Position numbers and translations under genes: made by a program
NCBI RefSeq assembly: GCF_003610995.1
Contig: NZ_CP032543.1
Span: 4,464,001 to 4,528,000 of the forward strand
Direction of reading: 5' to 3'
Origin: Streptomyces griseus subsp. griseus
GTDB lineage: Bacteria; Actinomycetota; Actinomycetes; Streptomycetales; Streptomycetaceae
Length of the DNA stretch: 64,000 nucleotides
Notes under the pieces: model-generated
Told to the model about the DNA's origin: nothing
Seen by the model: the letters and a program-made list of their open reading frames with translations, nothing else
The model's database searches: none
Part shown: piece by piece, positions 48,416-58,997 of the stretch
How the letters are laid out: the number at the start of each line of letters is the position of its first letter
Numbering within the stretch: the stretch's first letter is position 1

Positions 48416-49380
48416 ACGACGTGTCCGACGTCGCCCTCCGCCTGGCCGTCATCTTCGTCGTGTTCCTGGTCGCCCCCCTCCTCGTGGGCCAGACCGAACA
48501 CAAGGTCATGGCCCACATGCAGGGCCGCCTCGGCCCCATGTACGCGGGTGGCTTCCACGGCTGGGCCCAGCTCGTCGCGGACGGCGTGAAGTTCGCGCAG
48601 AAGGAGGACGTGGTCCCGGCCGCCGCCGACCGCCGCGTTTTCCAGCTCGCCCCCGCCGTCGCCCTCCTCCCGTACCTCCTCGTCCTCGTGGCCATCCCCA
48701 TCGGCCCCGGCGACGGCGCGGTGGGCCAGGTCATCGACGCGGGCATCTTCTTCGTGCTCGCCGTCATGGGCATCGGCGTCCTCGGCTCGCTCATGGCCGG
48801 CTGGGCCTCGGCCAACAAGTTCTCCCTGCTCGGCGGTCTCCGTACCGCCGCCCAGCTCCTCTCCTACGAACTCCCGATGCTCCTGGCCGCCGCCTCCGTC
48901 GCCATGGCGGCCGGCACGGTCTCGCTCACCGGCATCCTCGACGCCTTCGAGTGGTGGTGGCTGCCCTGGCAGATCGTCGGAGCCCTGGTCTTCTTCGTCG
49001 CCGGTCTCGCCGAACTCCAGCGCCCTCCCTTCGACATGCCGGTCGCCGACTCCGAGATCATCTTCGGCGCCTACACCGAGTACACGGGGCTGCGCTTCGC
49101 CCTGTTCCTCCTCGCCGAGTACGCGGGCATCGTCATCCTCTGCGCCCTGACCACCGTCCTCTTCCTCGGCGGCTGGCACGGCCCGTTCGGCGCCGACGGA
49201 CTCGGCTGGCTCTGGACCCTCCTCAAGACCGCCCTCCTCGCGTTCGTCGTCATCTGGCTGCGCGTCAGCTACCCGCGTCTGCGTGAGGACCAGTTGCAGA
49301 GACTCGCCTGGACCACCCTCGTCCCCCTCGCCCTCGCGCAGATCGCGCTCACCGGCATCGTGAAGGTGGCGATCAGCTGA
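48412..49380 (+). CDS. nuoH: NADH-quinone oxidoreductase subunit H (second set)
   Basis: 322-residue membrane subunit with eight helices. The quinone-site signatures are kept: [14 protein letters not shown] and [21 protein letters not shown]. Shorter than the main-operon NuoH because it lacks the C-terminal hydrophilic tail. GTG 48412, GGAGG nine bases upstream, overlaps nuoC by four bases and nuoI by one. Confidence 0.94.
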   Translation: MNDVSDVALRLAVIFVVFLVAPLLVGQTEHKVMAHMQGRLGPMYAGGFHGWAQLVADGVKFAQKEDVVPAAADRRVFQLAPAVALLPYLLVLVAIPIGPGDGAVGQVIDAGIFFVLAVMGIGVLGSLMAGWASANKFSLLGGLRTAAQLLSYELPMLLAAASVAMAAGTVSLTGILDAFEWWWLPWQIVGALVFFVAGLAELQRPPFDMPVADSEIIFGAYTEYTGLRFALFLLAEYAGIVILCALTTVLFLGGWHGPFGADGLGWLWTLLKTALLAFVVIWLRVSYPRLREDQLQRLAWTTLVPLALAQIALTGIVKVAIS

Positions 49381-49961
49381 TGCCCCCGATCCCCGGATCA
49401 GGCCTGGCCAAGGGCCTCGCCGTCACCCTGCGCACGATGACGAAGAAGACCGTCACCGCGCAGTACCCCGACACCCAGCCCGAACTCCCGCCCCGCTCCC
49501 GTGGTGTCATCGGGCTGTTCGAGGAGAACTGCACGGTCTGCATGCTCTGCGCCCGTGAGTGCCCCGACTGGTGCATCTACATCGACTCCCACAAGGAGAC
49601 GGTGCCGCCCGCCGCGCCCGGCGGACGCGAGCGCAGCCGTAACGTCCTCGACCGCTTCGCCATCGACTTCTCCCTCTGCATGTACTGCGGTATCTGCATC
49701 GAGGTCTGCCCCTTCGACGCCCTCTTCTGGTCACCCGAGTTCGAGTACGCGGAGACGGACATCCACGAGCTCACCCATGAGCGGGACAAGCTCCGCGAGT
49801 GGATGTGGACCGTGCCGGAGCCGCCCGCCCTCGACCCCGGGGCGGAGGAGCCGAAGGAGATCGCCGCCGCCCGCAAGACGGCCGACAAACTCGCCGCCCA
49901 GGCACCCCGGAAGAACCCCGATCCCGACCCTGCCTCCGACGCGAAGGGAGGAACCCCGTGA
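49380..49961 (+). CDS. nuoI: NADH-quinone oxidoreductase subunit I (second set)
   Basis: 193 residues with both 4Fe-4S motifs: [15 protein letters not shown] (note one extra cysteine) and [16 protein letters not shown]. In a complex without NuoE, F and G this ferredoxin-like subunit would be the natural docking and entry point for electrons from soluble ferredoxin. ATG 49380 shares one base with the nuoH stop (TGATG). Confidence 0.93.
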   Translation: MPPIPGSGLAKGLAVTLRTMTKKTVTAQYPDTQPELPPRSRGVIGLFEENCTVCMLCARECPDWCIYIDSHKETVPPAAPGGRERSRNVLDRFAIDFSLCMYCGICIEVCPFDALFWSPEFEYAETDIHELTHERDKLREWMWTVPEPPALDPGAEEPKEIAAARKTADKLAAQAPRKNPDPDPASDAKGGTP

Positions 49962-50629
49962 CGCCGCACACCGCACCCACCGTGCTCGCCGCAGCCGCCG
50001 CCGACCACCCCGGCTTCCTCTCCCCGACCGGCGTCGAGATCGCCTTCGTCCTCGTCGGCCTCGCCACCCTCGGCGCCGCCGTCATCACCGTCACCACCCG
50101 GCAACTGGTGCACGCCGCCCTCTGGCTCGTCGTGGCGCTCGGCGGACTGGCCGTCGAATACCTCCTGCTCACCGCGGAGTTCATCGCCTGGGTGCAGGTA
50201 CTGATCTACGTCGGTTCCATCGTCGTCCTCCTCCTCTTCGGCCTGATGCTCACCCGGGCCCCCATCGGCCGCTCCCCGGAAGCCGATTCGGGCAACCGGT
50301 GGGTCGCCCTGGGGGTGGCCCTCGCCTCGGCGGCCGCGCTCGTCTGGGTCGTCGTGGACGCCTTCCGTACCACCTGGATCGACCTCGAAGGACCGGCCCA
50401 GGGCTCCACCGCCGTCACCGGAGCCTTCCTCTTCCGGAACTGGGTCCTCCCCTTCGAGGCGCTCTCCGTCCTGCTGCTCGCCGCCCTCGTCGGCGCCATC
50501 GTGCTGTCCCGCAAGCACGACAAGGACACGGCGATCCGGTCGGCCTCGGTCTCTTCCACCCGACAGGACAAGGACCGGAGCGAGGCTCGGGGCAAGGGCC
50601 AAGGCCGCGGAACGGAGGAGCGGAGCTGA
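49958..50629 (+). CDS. nuoJ: NADH-quinone oxidoreductase subunit J (second set)
   Basis: 223-residue membrane subunit, five hydrophobic segments, including the family stretch [20 protein letters not shown] with the pi-bulge region. A basic C-terminal tail ([13 protein letters not shown] type) replaces the longer tail of the first copy. GTG 49958 behind GGAGG; overlaps nuoI by four bases. Confidence 0.92.
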   Translation: MTPHTAPTVLAAAAADHPGFLSPTGVEIAFVLVGLATLGAAVITVTTRQLVHAALWLVVALGGLAVEYLLLTAEFIAWVQVLIYVGSIVVLLLFGLMLTRAPIGRSPEADSGNRWVALGVALASAAALVWVVVDAFRTTWIDLEGPAQGSTAVTGAFLFRNWVLPFEALSVLLLAALVGAIVLSRKHDKDTAIRSASVSSTRQDKDRSEARGKGQGRGTEERS

Positions 50630-51084
50630 TGCACCTCGCCTATCCCGCCGTACTCGCCGCCCTCCTCTTCTGCACCGGCCTCTACGGCGTCCTCGCCCGC
50701 CGCAACGCGATCCTGGTCCTGATGTCGGTCGAGCTGATGCTCAACGCCGTCAACCTCAACCTCGTCGCCTTCGACGTCTGGCTCCGCGACACCCTCCACT
50801 CCGGCCAGGCCCTCACCCTCTTCACCATCGCCATCGCCGCCGCCGAGATCGGTATCGGCCTCGCGATCGTGCTGGCCGTCCACCGCAACCGCGGCTCCTC
50901 CGACATCGACCGCCTCCGCGACACCGCCGAGACCGACGACGCCGAGATCCTCGACGCCGAGGCCGCCGCCGCTGACACCGCCGACGCCGCAGCCGACGGC
51001 CACGCCGAAAAGGCAGCGCAAGCCGCGAGCGCGGGGAACACCACGAACGCAGGGACCACCAAGAACGCAGAGGCCACCTCGTGA
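50629..51084 (+). CDS. nuoK: NADH-quinone oxidoreductase subunit K (second set)
   Basis: 151 residues: the usual 100-residue three-helix body with membrane glutamates in [15 protein letters not shown] and [12 protein letters not shown], plus a 50-residue acidic then Ala/Thr/Asn tail that the first copy lacks. ATG 50629 with a GGAG ribosome site, sharing a base with the nuoJ stop. Confidence 0.92.
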   Translation: MHLAYPAVLAALLFCTGLYGVLARRNAILVLMSVELMLNAVNLNLVAFDVWLRDTLHSGQALTLFTIAIAAAEIGIGLAIVLAVHRNRGSSDIDRLRDTAETDDAEILDAEAAAADTADAAADGHAEKAAQAASAGNTTNAGTTKNAEATS

Positions 51085-53081
51085 CCACGACGACCCTCGC
51101 CGCCCTCGTCCCGCTCCTGCCCTTCCTCGGCGCCGTCGCCGGACTCGCGCTCGGCCGCACCGCCCCCGGCTTCGTCCGCCCCCTGGCGATCCTGCCGACG
51201 CTCACCGCGGCCGTCCTCGCCGTGATCGTCGCCGTCCGCCAAGGCGGCGGCCGTGCCATCGACGCGGCCACCCAGCTCACCCCCACCGGGTCGGTCCCCA
51301 TCGACCTGGCCCTGCACCTGGACGGCTTCGCGGTCCTGGTCGCCGTCCTCGTCGGGCTCGTCGCCACCTGCGTACAGCTCTACTCCACGGCCTACCTCCG
51401 CGACGACGCCCGCTACCCCTCCTACGCGGCCCTGGTCTCCCTCTTCACCTCCGCGATGCTGCTCGTCGTCTACTCCGGCGACCTGATGGTGCTCCTGGTC
51501 GGCTGGGAGATCATGGGCATCTGCTCGTACTTCCTGGTCGGCCACTACTGGGAGACGCCCGAAGCGCGTGCCGCCTCCCTCAAGGCCTTCCTCGTCACCA
51601 AGCTCGGCGATGTCCCCTTCCTGATCGGCCTGTTCGCCCTGGCCGCCGACACCGGCAGCTTCCGGATCACCAAGATCCTGGCGGCCGTCACCAACGGCGG
51701 CCTGGACCACCCCACCCTCATCGCCCTGCTGCTCCTGGCAGGCGTCGCCGGAAAGTCCGCCCAGTTCCCCCTGCACACCTGGCTGCCCGACGCGATGGCC
51801 GGCCCCACCCCCGTCTCCGCGCTCATCCACGCCGCGACGATGGTCGCCGCCGGGATCTACTTCGTGGCCCGGCTGCTCCCCGTCTTCGCCGCCTCCGGCG
51901 CGGCCCTGGTCGTCCTCGCCGTGATGGCGGCCGTGACGATGGTCGGCTCCGGGCTCGCCGCCCTCGCCCAGGACGACATCAAACGCGTCCTCGCCTACTC
52001 GACGATCGGCCAGCTCGGCTACATGTCCGGTGCCCTGGCCGTCGCCGACCGGGGTGCCGCCGTCTTCCACCTGATCTCGCACGGTGCGTTCAAAGCGGTC
52101 CTCTTCCTCGCGGCCGGCGTCGTCATCCACGCCGCCGGCACCAACTCACTCGCCGCCATGTCCCGCATGGGCGGCCTCGCGCGCCGGATTCCCGACGCCT
52201 ACTGGACGATGACCGTCGCCCTCCTCGCGCTCGCCGCCATCCCGCCGTTCGCCGGCTTCTTCTCCAAGGAAGCCGTCCTCGTCGCCGCCGAGCACACCGC
52301 CATGGGGGACCGGACCGCCGCCCCCGCCGCCGCGGGCTGGACGATCCTCGTCGCCGGGCTGCTGGCCGCCGTCCTCACCGCCGCCTACGCCACCCGCCTC
52401 TGGCTCCTCGCCTTCAAGGGGCGCGGCGCCGAAGTACCCGACCACGGCCGCCAGCCGCTCGCCATGACCTCCGTCCTGTGGATCCTGGCCGTCCCCACCA
52501 TCGCCTTCGGGCTGACCGCGGGCGTGCTGGGCGACTGGTTCGACGGCCACGCCCTCACCCCGTCCCTCACCACGGCCGTCCTCTCCACCGGCGTCGGCCT
52601 CGTCGGCGGGCTCGTCACCTATGGCGCCTGGCGCCACACCACGGCGCTCGCCGCCCGCACCCCCATCGGGGCCGTCGCCGCCCACCCCGGCGCCGAACCC
52701 GCCCTCGTCGAAGCCGAGGCCATGACGTCGCACACCGCTGCCTACGGCACCATCGCGGACGCCGTCGACCCGGCCGACCCCGGACGCCTCCTCCTGGGCC
52801 CGCTCCACCGCCACGCGGTCACCGGCTTCCACCTCGACGCCCTGTACACGGCGGTGTTCGTCCGGCCCGTCCAGCAGGCCGCCCGCCTCGTGCGCTTCCT
52901 GGACCGCTCGGTCGTCGACACCTATGTCAACGGATCGGGCGCCGCCACCCGGCTCCTCGGCACCGCCGTACGCCGTGCCCAGACCGGCAACGTGCAGACC
53001 TATCTCAGCGTCCTGCTCGCCGGTTCCCTCGTCCTGGCGATCGCCGCCGTCGTCTTCGCCAACGTCAACGCGGGGTCGTGA
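51081..53081 (+). CDS. nuoL: NADH-quinone oxidoreductase subunit L (second set)
   Basis: 666 residues, antiporter-like, about 15 helices. Channel residues lie in [39 protein letters not shown] and [14 protein letters not shown], so proton pumping should be possible. GTG 51081 with GAGG seven bases upstream, overlapping nuoK by four bases. Confidence 0.94.
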   Translation: MTTTTLAALVPLLPFLGAVAGLALGRTAPGFVRPLAILPTLTAAVLAVIVAVRQGGGRAIDAATQLTPTGSVPIDLALHLDGFAVLVAVLVGLVATCVQLYSTAYLRDDARYPSYAALVSLFTSAMLLVVYSGDLMVLLVGWEIMGICSYFLVGHYWETPEARAASLKAFLVTKLGDVPFLIGLFALAADTGSFRITKILAAVTNGGLDHPTLIALLLLAGVAGKSAQFPLHTWLPDAMAGPTPVSALIHAATMVAAGIYFVARLLPVFAASGAALVVLAVMAAVTMVGSGLAALAQDDIKRVLAYSTIGQLGYMSGALAVADRGAAVFHLISHGAFKAVLFLAAGVVIHAAGTNSLAAMSRMGGLARRIPDAYWTMTVALLALAAIPPFAGFFSKEAVLVAAEHTAMGDRTAAPAAAGWTILVAGLLAAVLTAAYATRLWLLAFKGRGAEVPDHGRQPLAMTSVLWILAVPTIAFGLTAGVLGDWFDGHALTPSLTTAVLSTGVGLVGGLVTYGAWRHTTALAARTPIGAVAAHPGAEPALVEAEAMTSHTAAYGTIADAVDPADPGRLLLGPLHRHAVTGFHLDALYTAVFVRPVQQAARLVRFLDRSVVDTYVNGSGAATRLLGTAVRRAQTGNVQTYLSVLLAGSLVLAIAAVVFANVNAGS

Positions 53082-54730
53082 CCGTGATCGATATCAGCCC
53101 GTCCGTGATGCAGTTCCTTCTCGCGTTCATCGTCGTCGCCCCGCTGCTCGGCGCCGTCGCGGCCCTGCTCCCCGCCCCGCCCGGACTCAGGGGCAGGAAC
53201 CCCGACCAGGCCGTGCTGCGCCACGGCGTGACCGTGACCGGCGCCGTCCTCCTCGCCGCGATCGTCCTAGCCGTCGGCTTCGACCACGACCACCCCGCCA
53301 CGATGCAGGCGACCACCGACATCAGCTGGATCCCGGCACTCGACGTCCGCATCCACCTCGGCATCGACGGCATCTCGCTCCCCCTCCTGCTCCTGACCGC
53401 GCTGCTGACCTTCCTCTGCGCGCTGTACAGCTACTTCAAGCTGCCCGCGGGCCCCTCGGCGAAGGCGTTCACCGCCCTCGTCCTCGTCCTGGAATCCGGC
53501 ACCCTCGCCACCTTCGCCGTCCTCGACCTGCTGCTCTTCTTCCTCGCCTTCGAGATGGTCCTCATCCCGATGTACTTCCTCATCGCCCGCTGGGGCGGTG
53601 ACCAGCGGCAGGCCGCCGCCTGGAAGTTCATCCTCTACACGCTGCTCGGCTCGGTCGTCATGCTGCTGGGCCTGCTCCTCATCGGGCTGAGGAGCGGCAC
53701 CTTCGACATGGTGGCACTCGCCACTGACAACGGCCGTGGCCTCACCACATCCGTGCAGGTCATCGCCGTTCTCGCGATCGGCCTCGGACTCGCCGTGAAG
53801 ACCCCGATGTGGCCCCTGCACAGCTGGCTCCCCGACGCCCACACCGCCGCCCCGACCGTCGGCTCCGTGCTCCTGGCGGGCGTCCTGCTGAAGATGGGAA
53901 CGTACGGGTTCGTCCGGATCCTGCTCCCCATCGCGCCCGACGGGATGCGTACCTTCGCGCCGTACCTCGCCGCCTTCGCCGTCGTCGGCATCGTCTACGG
54001 ATCGCTCGCCTGCCTGGCCCTGGCCCGTAACGGTGCCAAGGGCGACCTCAAGCGGCTCATCGCGTACTCCTCCGTCGGCCACATGGGCTTCGTGCTGCTC
54101 GGCATCGCCACCATGACGCCCACCGGAGTCAACGGCGCGCTCTTCGCCAACATCGCCCACGGCCTCATCACCGGCCTGTTGTTCTTCCTGGTCGGCGCGA
54201 TCAAGGACCGCTACGGCACCGCCGATCTGGACACCCTCGCCGGCGCCACCGGAGCCGCCCTCTACGGCCGGGCCCCCCGCCTCGGCGCCCTGCTCGCCTT
54301 CGCCGCCGTCGCCTCGCTCGGACTGCCCGGGCTCGCCGGTTTCTGGGGCGAGATGCTCACCCTGTTCGGCGCCTACAGCCCCGCCGAGGGCCTCAGCCGC
54401 CCGGCGTTCCGCACCTTCATGGCCATCGGCGCGTCCGGCACCCTGCTCACCGCCGCGTACATGCTCATCGTGGTCCGCCGCGTCTGCATGGGCGAGCACA
54501 CGCCCCACTCCCGGCTCTCGCCCGACGACCGCACCCCGGCCCCGGCGCCTGCCCCCGGACGGCCCACGGCTGCCGGAAGCCCCCCGCAGCTCGCCGACAT
54601 CCAGCGCTACGAAGCCGCCGCCTGGACCCCGCTCGCCGCCCTCACCGTTCTCGCCGGACTCTGGCCCGCCGTCCTCCTCGGCCTCACCGACCCGGCCGTG
54701 CAGAAGCTCCTCGCAGGAGGCAAGTCGTGA
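53078..54730 (+). CDS. nuoM: NADH-quinone oxidoreductase subunit M (second set)
   Basis: 550-residue antiporter-like subunit with the glutamate of LAFEMVLIPMYFLIARWGG and the lysine of LAVKTPMWPLHSWLPDAH. GTG 53078 overlaps nuoL by four bases; a second GTG at 53084 is possible. The ribosome site is weak, so translation probably depends on coupling. Confidence 0.93.
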   Translation: MTVIDISPSVMQFLLAFIVVAPLLGAVAALLPAPPGLRGRNPDQAVLRHGVTVTGAVLLAAIVLAVGFDHDHPATMQATTDISWIPALDVRIHLGIDGISLPLLLLTALLTFLCALYSYFKLPAGPSAKAFTALVLVLESGTLATFAVLDLLLFFLAFEMVLIPMYFLIARWGGDQRQAAAWKFILYTLLGSVVMLLGLLLIGLRSGTFDMVALATDNGRGLTTSVQVIAVLAIGLGLAVKTPMWPLHSWLPDAHTAAPTVGSVLLAGVLLKMGTYGFVRILLPIAPDGMRTFAPYLAAFAVVGIVYGSLACLALARNGAKGDLKRLIAYSSVGHMGFVLLGIATMTPTGVNGALFANIAHGLITGLLFFLVGAIKDRYGTADLDTLAGATGAALYGRAPRLGALLAFAAVASLGLPGLAGFWGEMLTLFGAYSPAEGLSRPAFRTFMAIGASGTLLTAAYMLIVVRRVCMGEHTPHSRLSPDDRTPAPAPAPGRPTAAGSPPQLADIQRYEAAAWTPLAALTVLAGLWPAVLLGLTDPAVQKLLAGGKS

Positions 54731-56289
54731 CCGCGGACCTCAGCACCGCCGCCTTCACCACGGCGGCCGACGCCGCCCCCCGCGTCGTCCAGACCGTCGA
54801 CTGGCTCGCCATCGCACCCCCCACCCTCACCGCGCTGGCCGCCCTGCTCGTCCTCGTCGCCGATCTCTTCCTCCCCGGGCACCGCAAGAAGGTCCTCGGC
54901 TACGGAACCCTCACCGCGCTCGCCGCCGCACTCGCCCTCCTCATCCCGCTGCGCGCCGGAGACCGCGCCACCTTCTGCGTCACGACCGGCGCCCAGGCGT
55001 GCAGCTATACCGCCGACCACTTCGCCCTGGTGATCCAGGCCCTCGTGCTCGGCGGGGCGTTCCTCACCGCGCTGCTCTCCCTCGACGACACGCGGAAGCT
55101 CCCGGCGGGCGAATACTGGTTCCTGCTCCTCGCCTCCGCCGCGGGCGCCGCCCTCCTGCCCGCCTCCCGCGACCTCGCCACCCTCGTCGTCGCCCTGGAG
55201 GTCGCCTCGCTGCCGGCCTTCGCCCTCGTGGGCATCAAGCGCGGCGACCGGCGCTCCTCCGAAGCCGCGCTCAAGTTCTTCCTCTCCTCCGTCGTCGCCA
55301 CCGCCGTGATGCTCCTGGGCGTCAGCTTCGTGTACGCGACCACGGGGACCCTCCACCTCACGGAGATCGCCGCCCATCTGGACGACGTACCTCCGGCCCT
55401 GGACACCCTCGCCAAGACCGGCGTCGTCCTCACCCTCGTCGGCTTCGCCTTCAAGACCGCCGCGGCCCCCTTCCACTTCTGGGTCCCCGACACCTATGTG
55501 GGCGCGCCCCTGCCGATCGCCGCCTACCTCTCCGTCGTCGGCAAGACCGTCGGTTTCTCGGGCCTCATCCTCGTCACCGTTGTCGCGTTCCCTTCTTATG
55601 CCGATGTCTGGGGACCCGCCGTCGCCGTCCTGGCCGCCCTGACCATGACCGTCGGCAACGTCGCCGCGATCCGCCAGAGGGCCGACCGCGCGCGCAGCGC
55701 CGTACGGCTCCTCGCCTGGTCCTCCGTCGCCCAGGCCGGCTATCTGCTCGTCCCGATCGCCGCCGCCGCGTACTCCAGCGACGAACAGATCGGCTCCACC
55801 GTCGCGTACGCCCTCATGTACGCCGTCGTGAACCTGGGCGCCTTCGCCGTCGCGGCCCTCGTCGCCCGTACGAAGCCCGGCAACCGCGTCGCCGACTACC
55901 GGGGCCTGTACGCCACCCGGCCGCTCGCCGCCCTCGCGCTCGGCTTCTTCCTGCTCTGCCTGGCCGGACTGCCGCCCGGCATCATCGGGCTCTTCGCGAA
56001 GGTCACCGTCTTCTCGGCGGCCGACGACGCCGGGCTCGGCTGGCTCGCCGTCGTCATGGCCGTCAACGTGGTGATCGCTCTCTACTACTACCTTCAGTGG
56101 ACCGCGATCCTCTTCAGGGGCCCGGACACCGCCGAAGCGACCGCCGGAACACCGACCGCCGAGCCGACGCACCGATTCCGGGCACCTGCCCCGCTCACCA
56201 CGGCCATCGCCCTCACCGCCGCCGCCGGAATCCTCCTCTCCGGGGCCCCGCAGCTCATCCTGAGGTTCGCCGCCGTCGCCCTCTTCTGA
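54727..56289 (+). CDS. nuoN: NADH-quinone oxidoreductase subunit N (second set)
   Basis: 520 residues, third antiporter-like subunit and end of the second operon. Family segments include VVALEVASLPAFALVGIKRG, FAFKTAAAPFHFWVPDTYVG and VRLLAWSSVAQAGYLLVP. GTG 54727 with GGAGG six bases upstream, overlapping nuoM by four bases. No clear terminator follows. Confidence 0.94.
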   Translation: MTADLSTAAFTTAADAAPRVVQTVDWLAIAPPTLTALAALLVLVADLFLPGHRKKVLGYGTLTALAAALALLIPLRAGDRATFCVTTGAQACSYTADHFALVIQALVLGGAFLTALLSLDDTRKLPAGEYWFLLLASAAGAALLPASRDLATLVVALEVASLPAFALVGIKRGDRRSSEAALKFFLSSVVATAVMLLGVSFVYATTGTLHLTEIAAHLDDVPPALDTLAKTGVVLTLVGFAFKTAAAPFHFWVPDTYVGAPLPIAAYLSVVGKTVGFSGLILVTVVAFPSYADVWGPAVAVLAALTMTVGNVAAIRQRADRARSAVRLLAWSSVAQAGYLLVPIAAAAYSSDEQIGSTVAYALMYAVVNLGAFAVAALVARTKPGNRVADYRGLYATRPLAALALGFFLLCLAGLPPGIIGLFAKVTVFSAADDAGLGWLAVVMAVNVVIALYYYLQWTAILFRGPDTAEATAGTPTAEPTHRFRAPAPLTTAIALTAAAGILLSGAPQLILRFAAVALF

Positions 56290-56405
56290 GGCTCTCCGAA
56301 GGCGAAAGATCGGTTTGCCCAGGGCGGCCGCCACAGGGCAAGGTCGTGGCTGCCCACGTCACGTACACGGCGAAGACGTACGAAATCCATAGAGGAGAGA
56401 GAGCA

Positions 56406-56861
56406 GTGCTGAACGGGTTCAAGGACTTCATCCTGCGCGGAAACGTCATCTCGATGGCGATCGGCCTCGCCGTCGGAGCAGCCTTCACCGCCGTGGTCAC
56501 CGGCTTCAGCAACGCTTTCATCGTTCCGCTCATCGGCGTCATCACCCGTGGCACCGGCGACTTCAGCAAGGCCACCTTCAAGGCCGACGGGGTCGAGTTC
56601 CCCTACGGTCTCTTCCTCAGCGCCGCCATCGCCTTCCTCATCACCGCCGCGGTCCTCTACTTCTGTGTCGTGGTCCCCATGGCCAAGGTGCAGAACCGCT
56701 TCGCCAAGGAGGAGGAGGTCGACATCAAGGCCGCCCTCCGCGACTGCCCGCGCTGCTTCAGCGCGATCCCCGCCGTCGCCTCCCGCTGCGCCCACTGCAC
56801 CAGCGAGGTGGAGCCCGACCCCGAGGCGCTCTCCCTCGCCAAGCTGCCCGTCCAGCGCTGA
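56406..56861 (+). CDS. mscL: Large-conductance mechanosensitive channel with zinc-ribbon-like tail
   Basis: 151-residue MscL, a membrane channel opened by tension to release solutes on osmotic downshift. TM1 is [20 protein letters not shown] and TM2 lies in [20 protein letters not shown]. The C-terminus carries [18 protein letters not shown], four cysteines spaced as in a zinc ribbon; E. coli MscL lacks this. GTG 56406 with AGGAG eight bases upstream. Confidence 0.93.
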   Translation: MLNGFKDFILRGNVISMAIGLAVGAAFTAVVTGFSNAFIVPLIGVITRGTGDFSKATFKADGVEFPYGLFLSAAIAFLITAAVLYFCVVVPMAKVQNRFAKEEEVDIKAALRDCPRCFSAIPAVASRCAHCTSEVEPDPEALSLAKLPVQR

Positions 56862-56926
56862 GCCGACCGCCCGCCTCACGCCGAGCTGCACTCCCGGCCC
56901 AGCGCTGACACCCGCACGCCCCGACA

Positions 56927-56956
56927 CCCGTACGGCCCAGTGCCGCGCCGTACGGG
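56927..56956 (+). terminator. Hairpin after mscL
   Basis: CCCGTACGG and CCGTACGGG with a 12-base loop, 66 bases after the mscL stop. The surrounding 56862-57126 holds no gene. Confidence 0.5.
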
Positions 56957-57126
56957 CCAGGAGCCGGAACCGGCCGGATCGCGCCGGAGAGGCTCCGCCC
57001 TCCACCCGCACGCACAAGGGAACTAGCTCCCCTCGCCTGGCGTTGACCAGTACGGGAGGCTCCACTGGGGGAGTGGAGCACCACCATGCAAAGGGTTCCC
57101 CTGCCGCACCACTTGGAGGGCGTACC

Positions 57127-57990
57127 GTGCACCGCCGGCACAACGGGCTGAAAACCGCCGTACTCCTCGGGGGCCTGTCCGCACTCATCATCATCATCGG
57201 CAGCTTCTTCGGACGTACGGGCCTCGTCATCGCTCTCGTCGTGGCCGTCGGCACCAACGCGTACGCCTACTGGAACAGCGACAAGCTGGCCCTGCGCGCC
57301 ATGCGGGCCCGCCCCGTCAGCGAGTTCGAGGCGCCCCAGCTCTACCGGATCGTCCGCGAGCTCTCCACCGCGGCCCGTCAGCCGATGCCCCGCCTGTACA
57401 TCTCCCCGACCCAGGCGCCCAACGCCTTCGCCACCGGCCGCAATCCGCGCAACGCGGCCGTCTGCTGCACCGAGGGCATCCTCCAGATCCTCGACGAGCG
57501 GGAGCTGCGCGGCGTCCTGGGCCACGAGCTGAGCCATGTCTACAACCGGGACATCCTCATCTCCTCCGTCGCCGGAGCCCTCGCCTCCGTCGTCATGTTC
57601 CTGGTCAACTTCGCCTGGCTCATCCCCATCGGCCGCTCCAACGACGACGAAGGCCCCGGCCTCCTGGGCATGCTCCTGATCATGATCCTGGGCCCGCTCG
57701 CCGCCTCCGTCATCCAGCTCGCCGTCAGCCGCTCCCGTGAGTACGAGGCCGACGCGTCCGGAGCGCAGCTCACCGGGGACCCGCTCGCCCTCGCCAGCGC
57801 CCTGCGCAAACTGGACGCAGGAACGAAACAGCTTCCGCTGCCCCCGGAGCCCAGGATCGAGACCGCGAGCCACATGATGATCGCGAACCCCTTCCGTCCC
57901 GGACAGGGGATGGCCAAGATGTTCTCCACCCATCCGCCGATGGCGGAGCGCATCGCCCGACTGGAACAGATGGCAGGTCGCCGCCCATGA
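57127..57990 (+). CDS. htpX: HtpX-like membrane metalloprotease
   Basis: 287-residue M48-family protease that degrades damaged membrane proteins. Two N-terminal membrane helices, then the zinc site HELSH (His133, Glu134, His137) and third ligand Glu205 in [13 protein letters not shown] 57127 with GGAGG seven bases upstream. It overlaps the next gene by four bases. Confidence 0.93.
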   Translation: MHRRHNGLKTAVLLGGLSALIIIIGSFFGRTGLVIALVVAVGTNAYAYWNSDKLALRAMRARPVSEFEAPQLYRIVRELSTAARQPMPRLYISPTQAPNAFATGRNPRNAAVCCTEGILQILDERELRGVLGHELSHVYNRDILISSVAGALASVVMFLVNFAWLIPIGRSNDDEGPGLLGMLLIMILGPLAASVIQLAVSRSREYEADASGAQLTGDPLALASALRKLDAGTKQLPLPPEPRIETASHMMIANPFRPGQGMAKMFSTHPPMAERIARLEQMAGRRP

Positions 57991-58379
57991 AAACCATCCT
58001 GAACATCATCTGGCTCGTGCTGTGCGGGTTCTGGATGTTCCTCGGCTATCTCCTCGCAGGCGTTCTGCTCTGCATCACGATCATCGGTATCCCGTTCGGC
58101 GTCGCCGCCTTCAGGATCGGCATCTACGCGCTCTGGCCCTTCGGCTACACGGTCGTCGACCGCAGGGACGCCGGATCGCCCTCCTGCGCCGGCAACGTCC
58201 TCTGGCTGATCCTCGCCGGATGGTGGCTCGCGCTCGGCCACATCACCACCGGCATCGCCCTCTGCATCACGATCATCGGCATCCCCCTGGGCATCGCCAA
58301 CTTCAAGCTGATCCCCGTCTCGCTGATGCCCTTCGGCAAGGAGATCGTCCCCACGGACCAGCCGTTCGTCGCCCCTTAG
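57987..58379 (+). CDS. YccF-domain membrane protein
   Basis: 130 residues carrying two YccF repeats ([18 protein letters not shown], later [18 protein letters not shown]), each with hydrophobic segments. Function unknown. Its coupling to htpX suggests a shared role at the membrane. Followed by a hairpin. Confidence 0.87.
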   Translation: MKTILNIIWLVLCGFWMFLGYLLAGVLLCITIIGIPFGVAAFRIGIYALWPFGYTVVDRRDAGSPSCAGNVLWLILAGWWLALGHITTGIALCITIIGIPLGIANFKLIPVSLMPFGKEIVPTDQPFVAP

Positions 58380-58400
58380 GACCCGGGAAAGCAGCTGACG

Positions 58401-58430
58401 AGCCCGGAGCGACCGCGTACGCTCCGGGCT
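58401..58430 (+). terminator. Terminator of the htpX-yccF pair
   Basis: Perfect 10-bp stem AGCCCGGAGC / GCTCCGGGCT with a 10-base loop, 21 bases after the stop. Confidence 0.75.
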
Positions 58431-58997
58431 CCTGGCCAGGCAGCGCACGGAGCGACAGCTCCGGCTGATCGCCGGGACGGTCCGGATCGCCGGCGCGCTC
58501 GGCGTGGAGCTCTGGCTCCGGGCGGCCGGTCCGTGGACTTCTTCCTCGGTTCGCTCACCCGCGACCACACGGACCTCGACTGGTTCGCCCGGAAGCGGGA
58601 CGCCGCCCCGCTCACCGATGAGCTGCTGCGGTCGGGCTGGGAGCATCTCCCCGGCCCACCCGCCGACCAGCAGCGCGACTTCGAGAGGCAGGGCGAGGAG
58701 AGCAGCTTCGCCCTGCTGGAGGAGGGCGGCTCCGGCCATGCCGTGGTCGCGGGCGGGCCCTGGGCCGGCGAACGGTGGCCGGACGGCATGCTCGAAGGCC
58801 CGCTCGGCCGCATCGGCCCGACGGCCTGTCCGGTCATCAGCCCGGCCGTCCAGATGGAGATCAAGCGGATGACGCCGGTCTGGATCCCGGGCCGCCCGCG
58901 CCGGGCCAAGGACGCCGAGGACATCCGCGTACTGGAGACGGCCCTACGCGACGGTGGTCGGCCGGACCGGGAGCGGCCGGGCGGCACACCGCGATAG
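58431..58997 (+). pseudogene. ANT(2'')-like nucleotidyltransferase, frameshifted
   Basis: Sequence of the aminoglycoside 2''-adenylyltransferase-like family. The first part (QLRLIAGTVRIAGALGVELW) is in one frame and the rest (VDFFLGSLTRDHTDLDWFA to the end at 58997) in another. Adding a G to the run at 58520-58522 joins them as LRGGRSVDFFLG, restoring the conserved Gly-Gly and metal-binding Asp pair. No ATG or GTG is available between an upstream in-frame stop and the domain, so the true start is not settled. Streptomyces relatives are rarely shown to confer resistance. Start coordinate is approximate. Confidence 0.7.
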
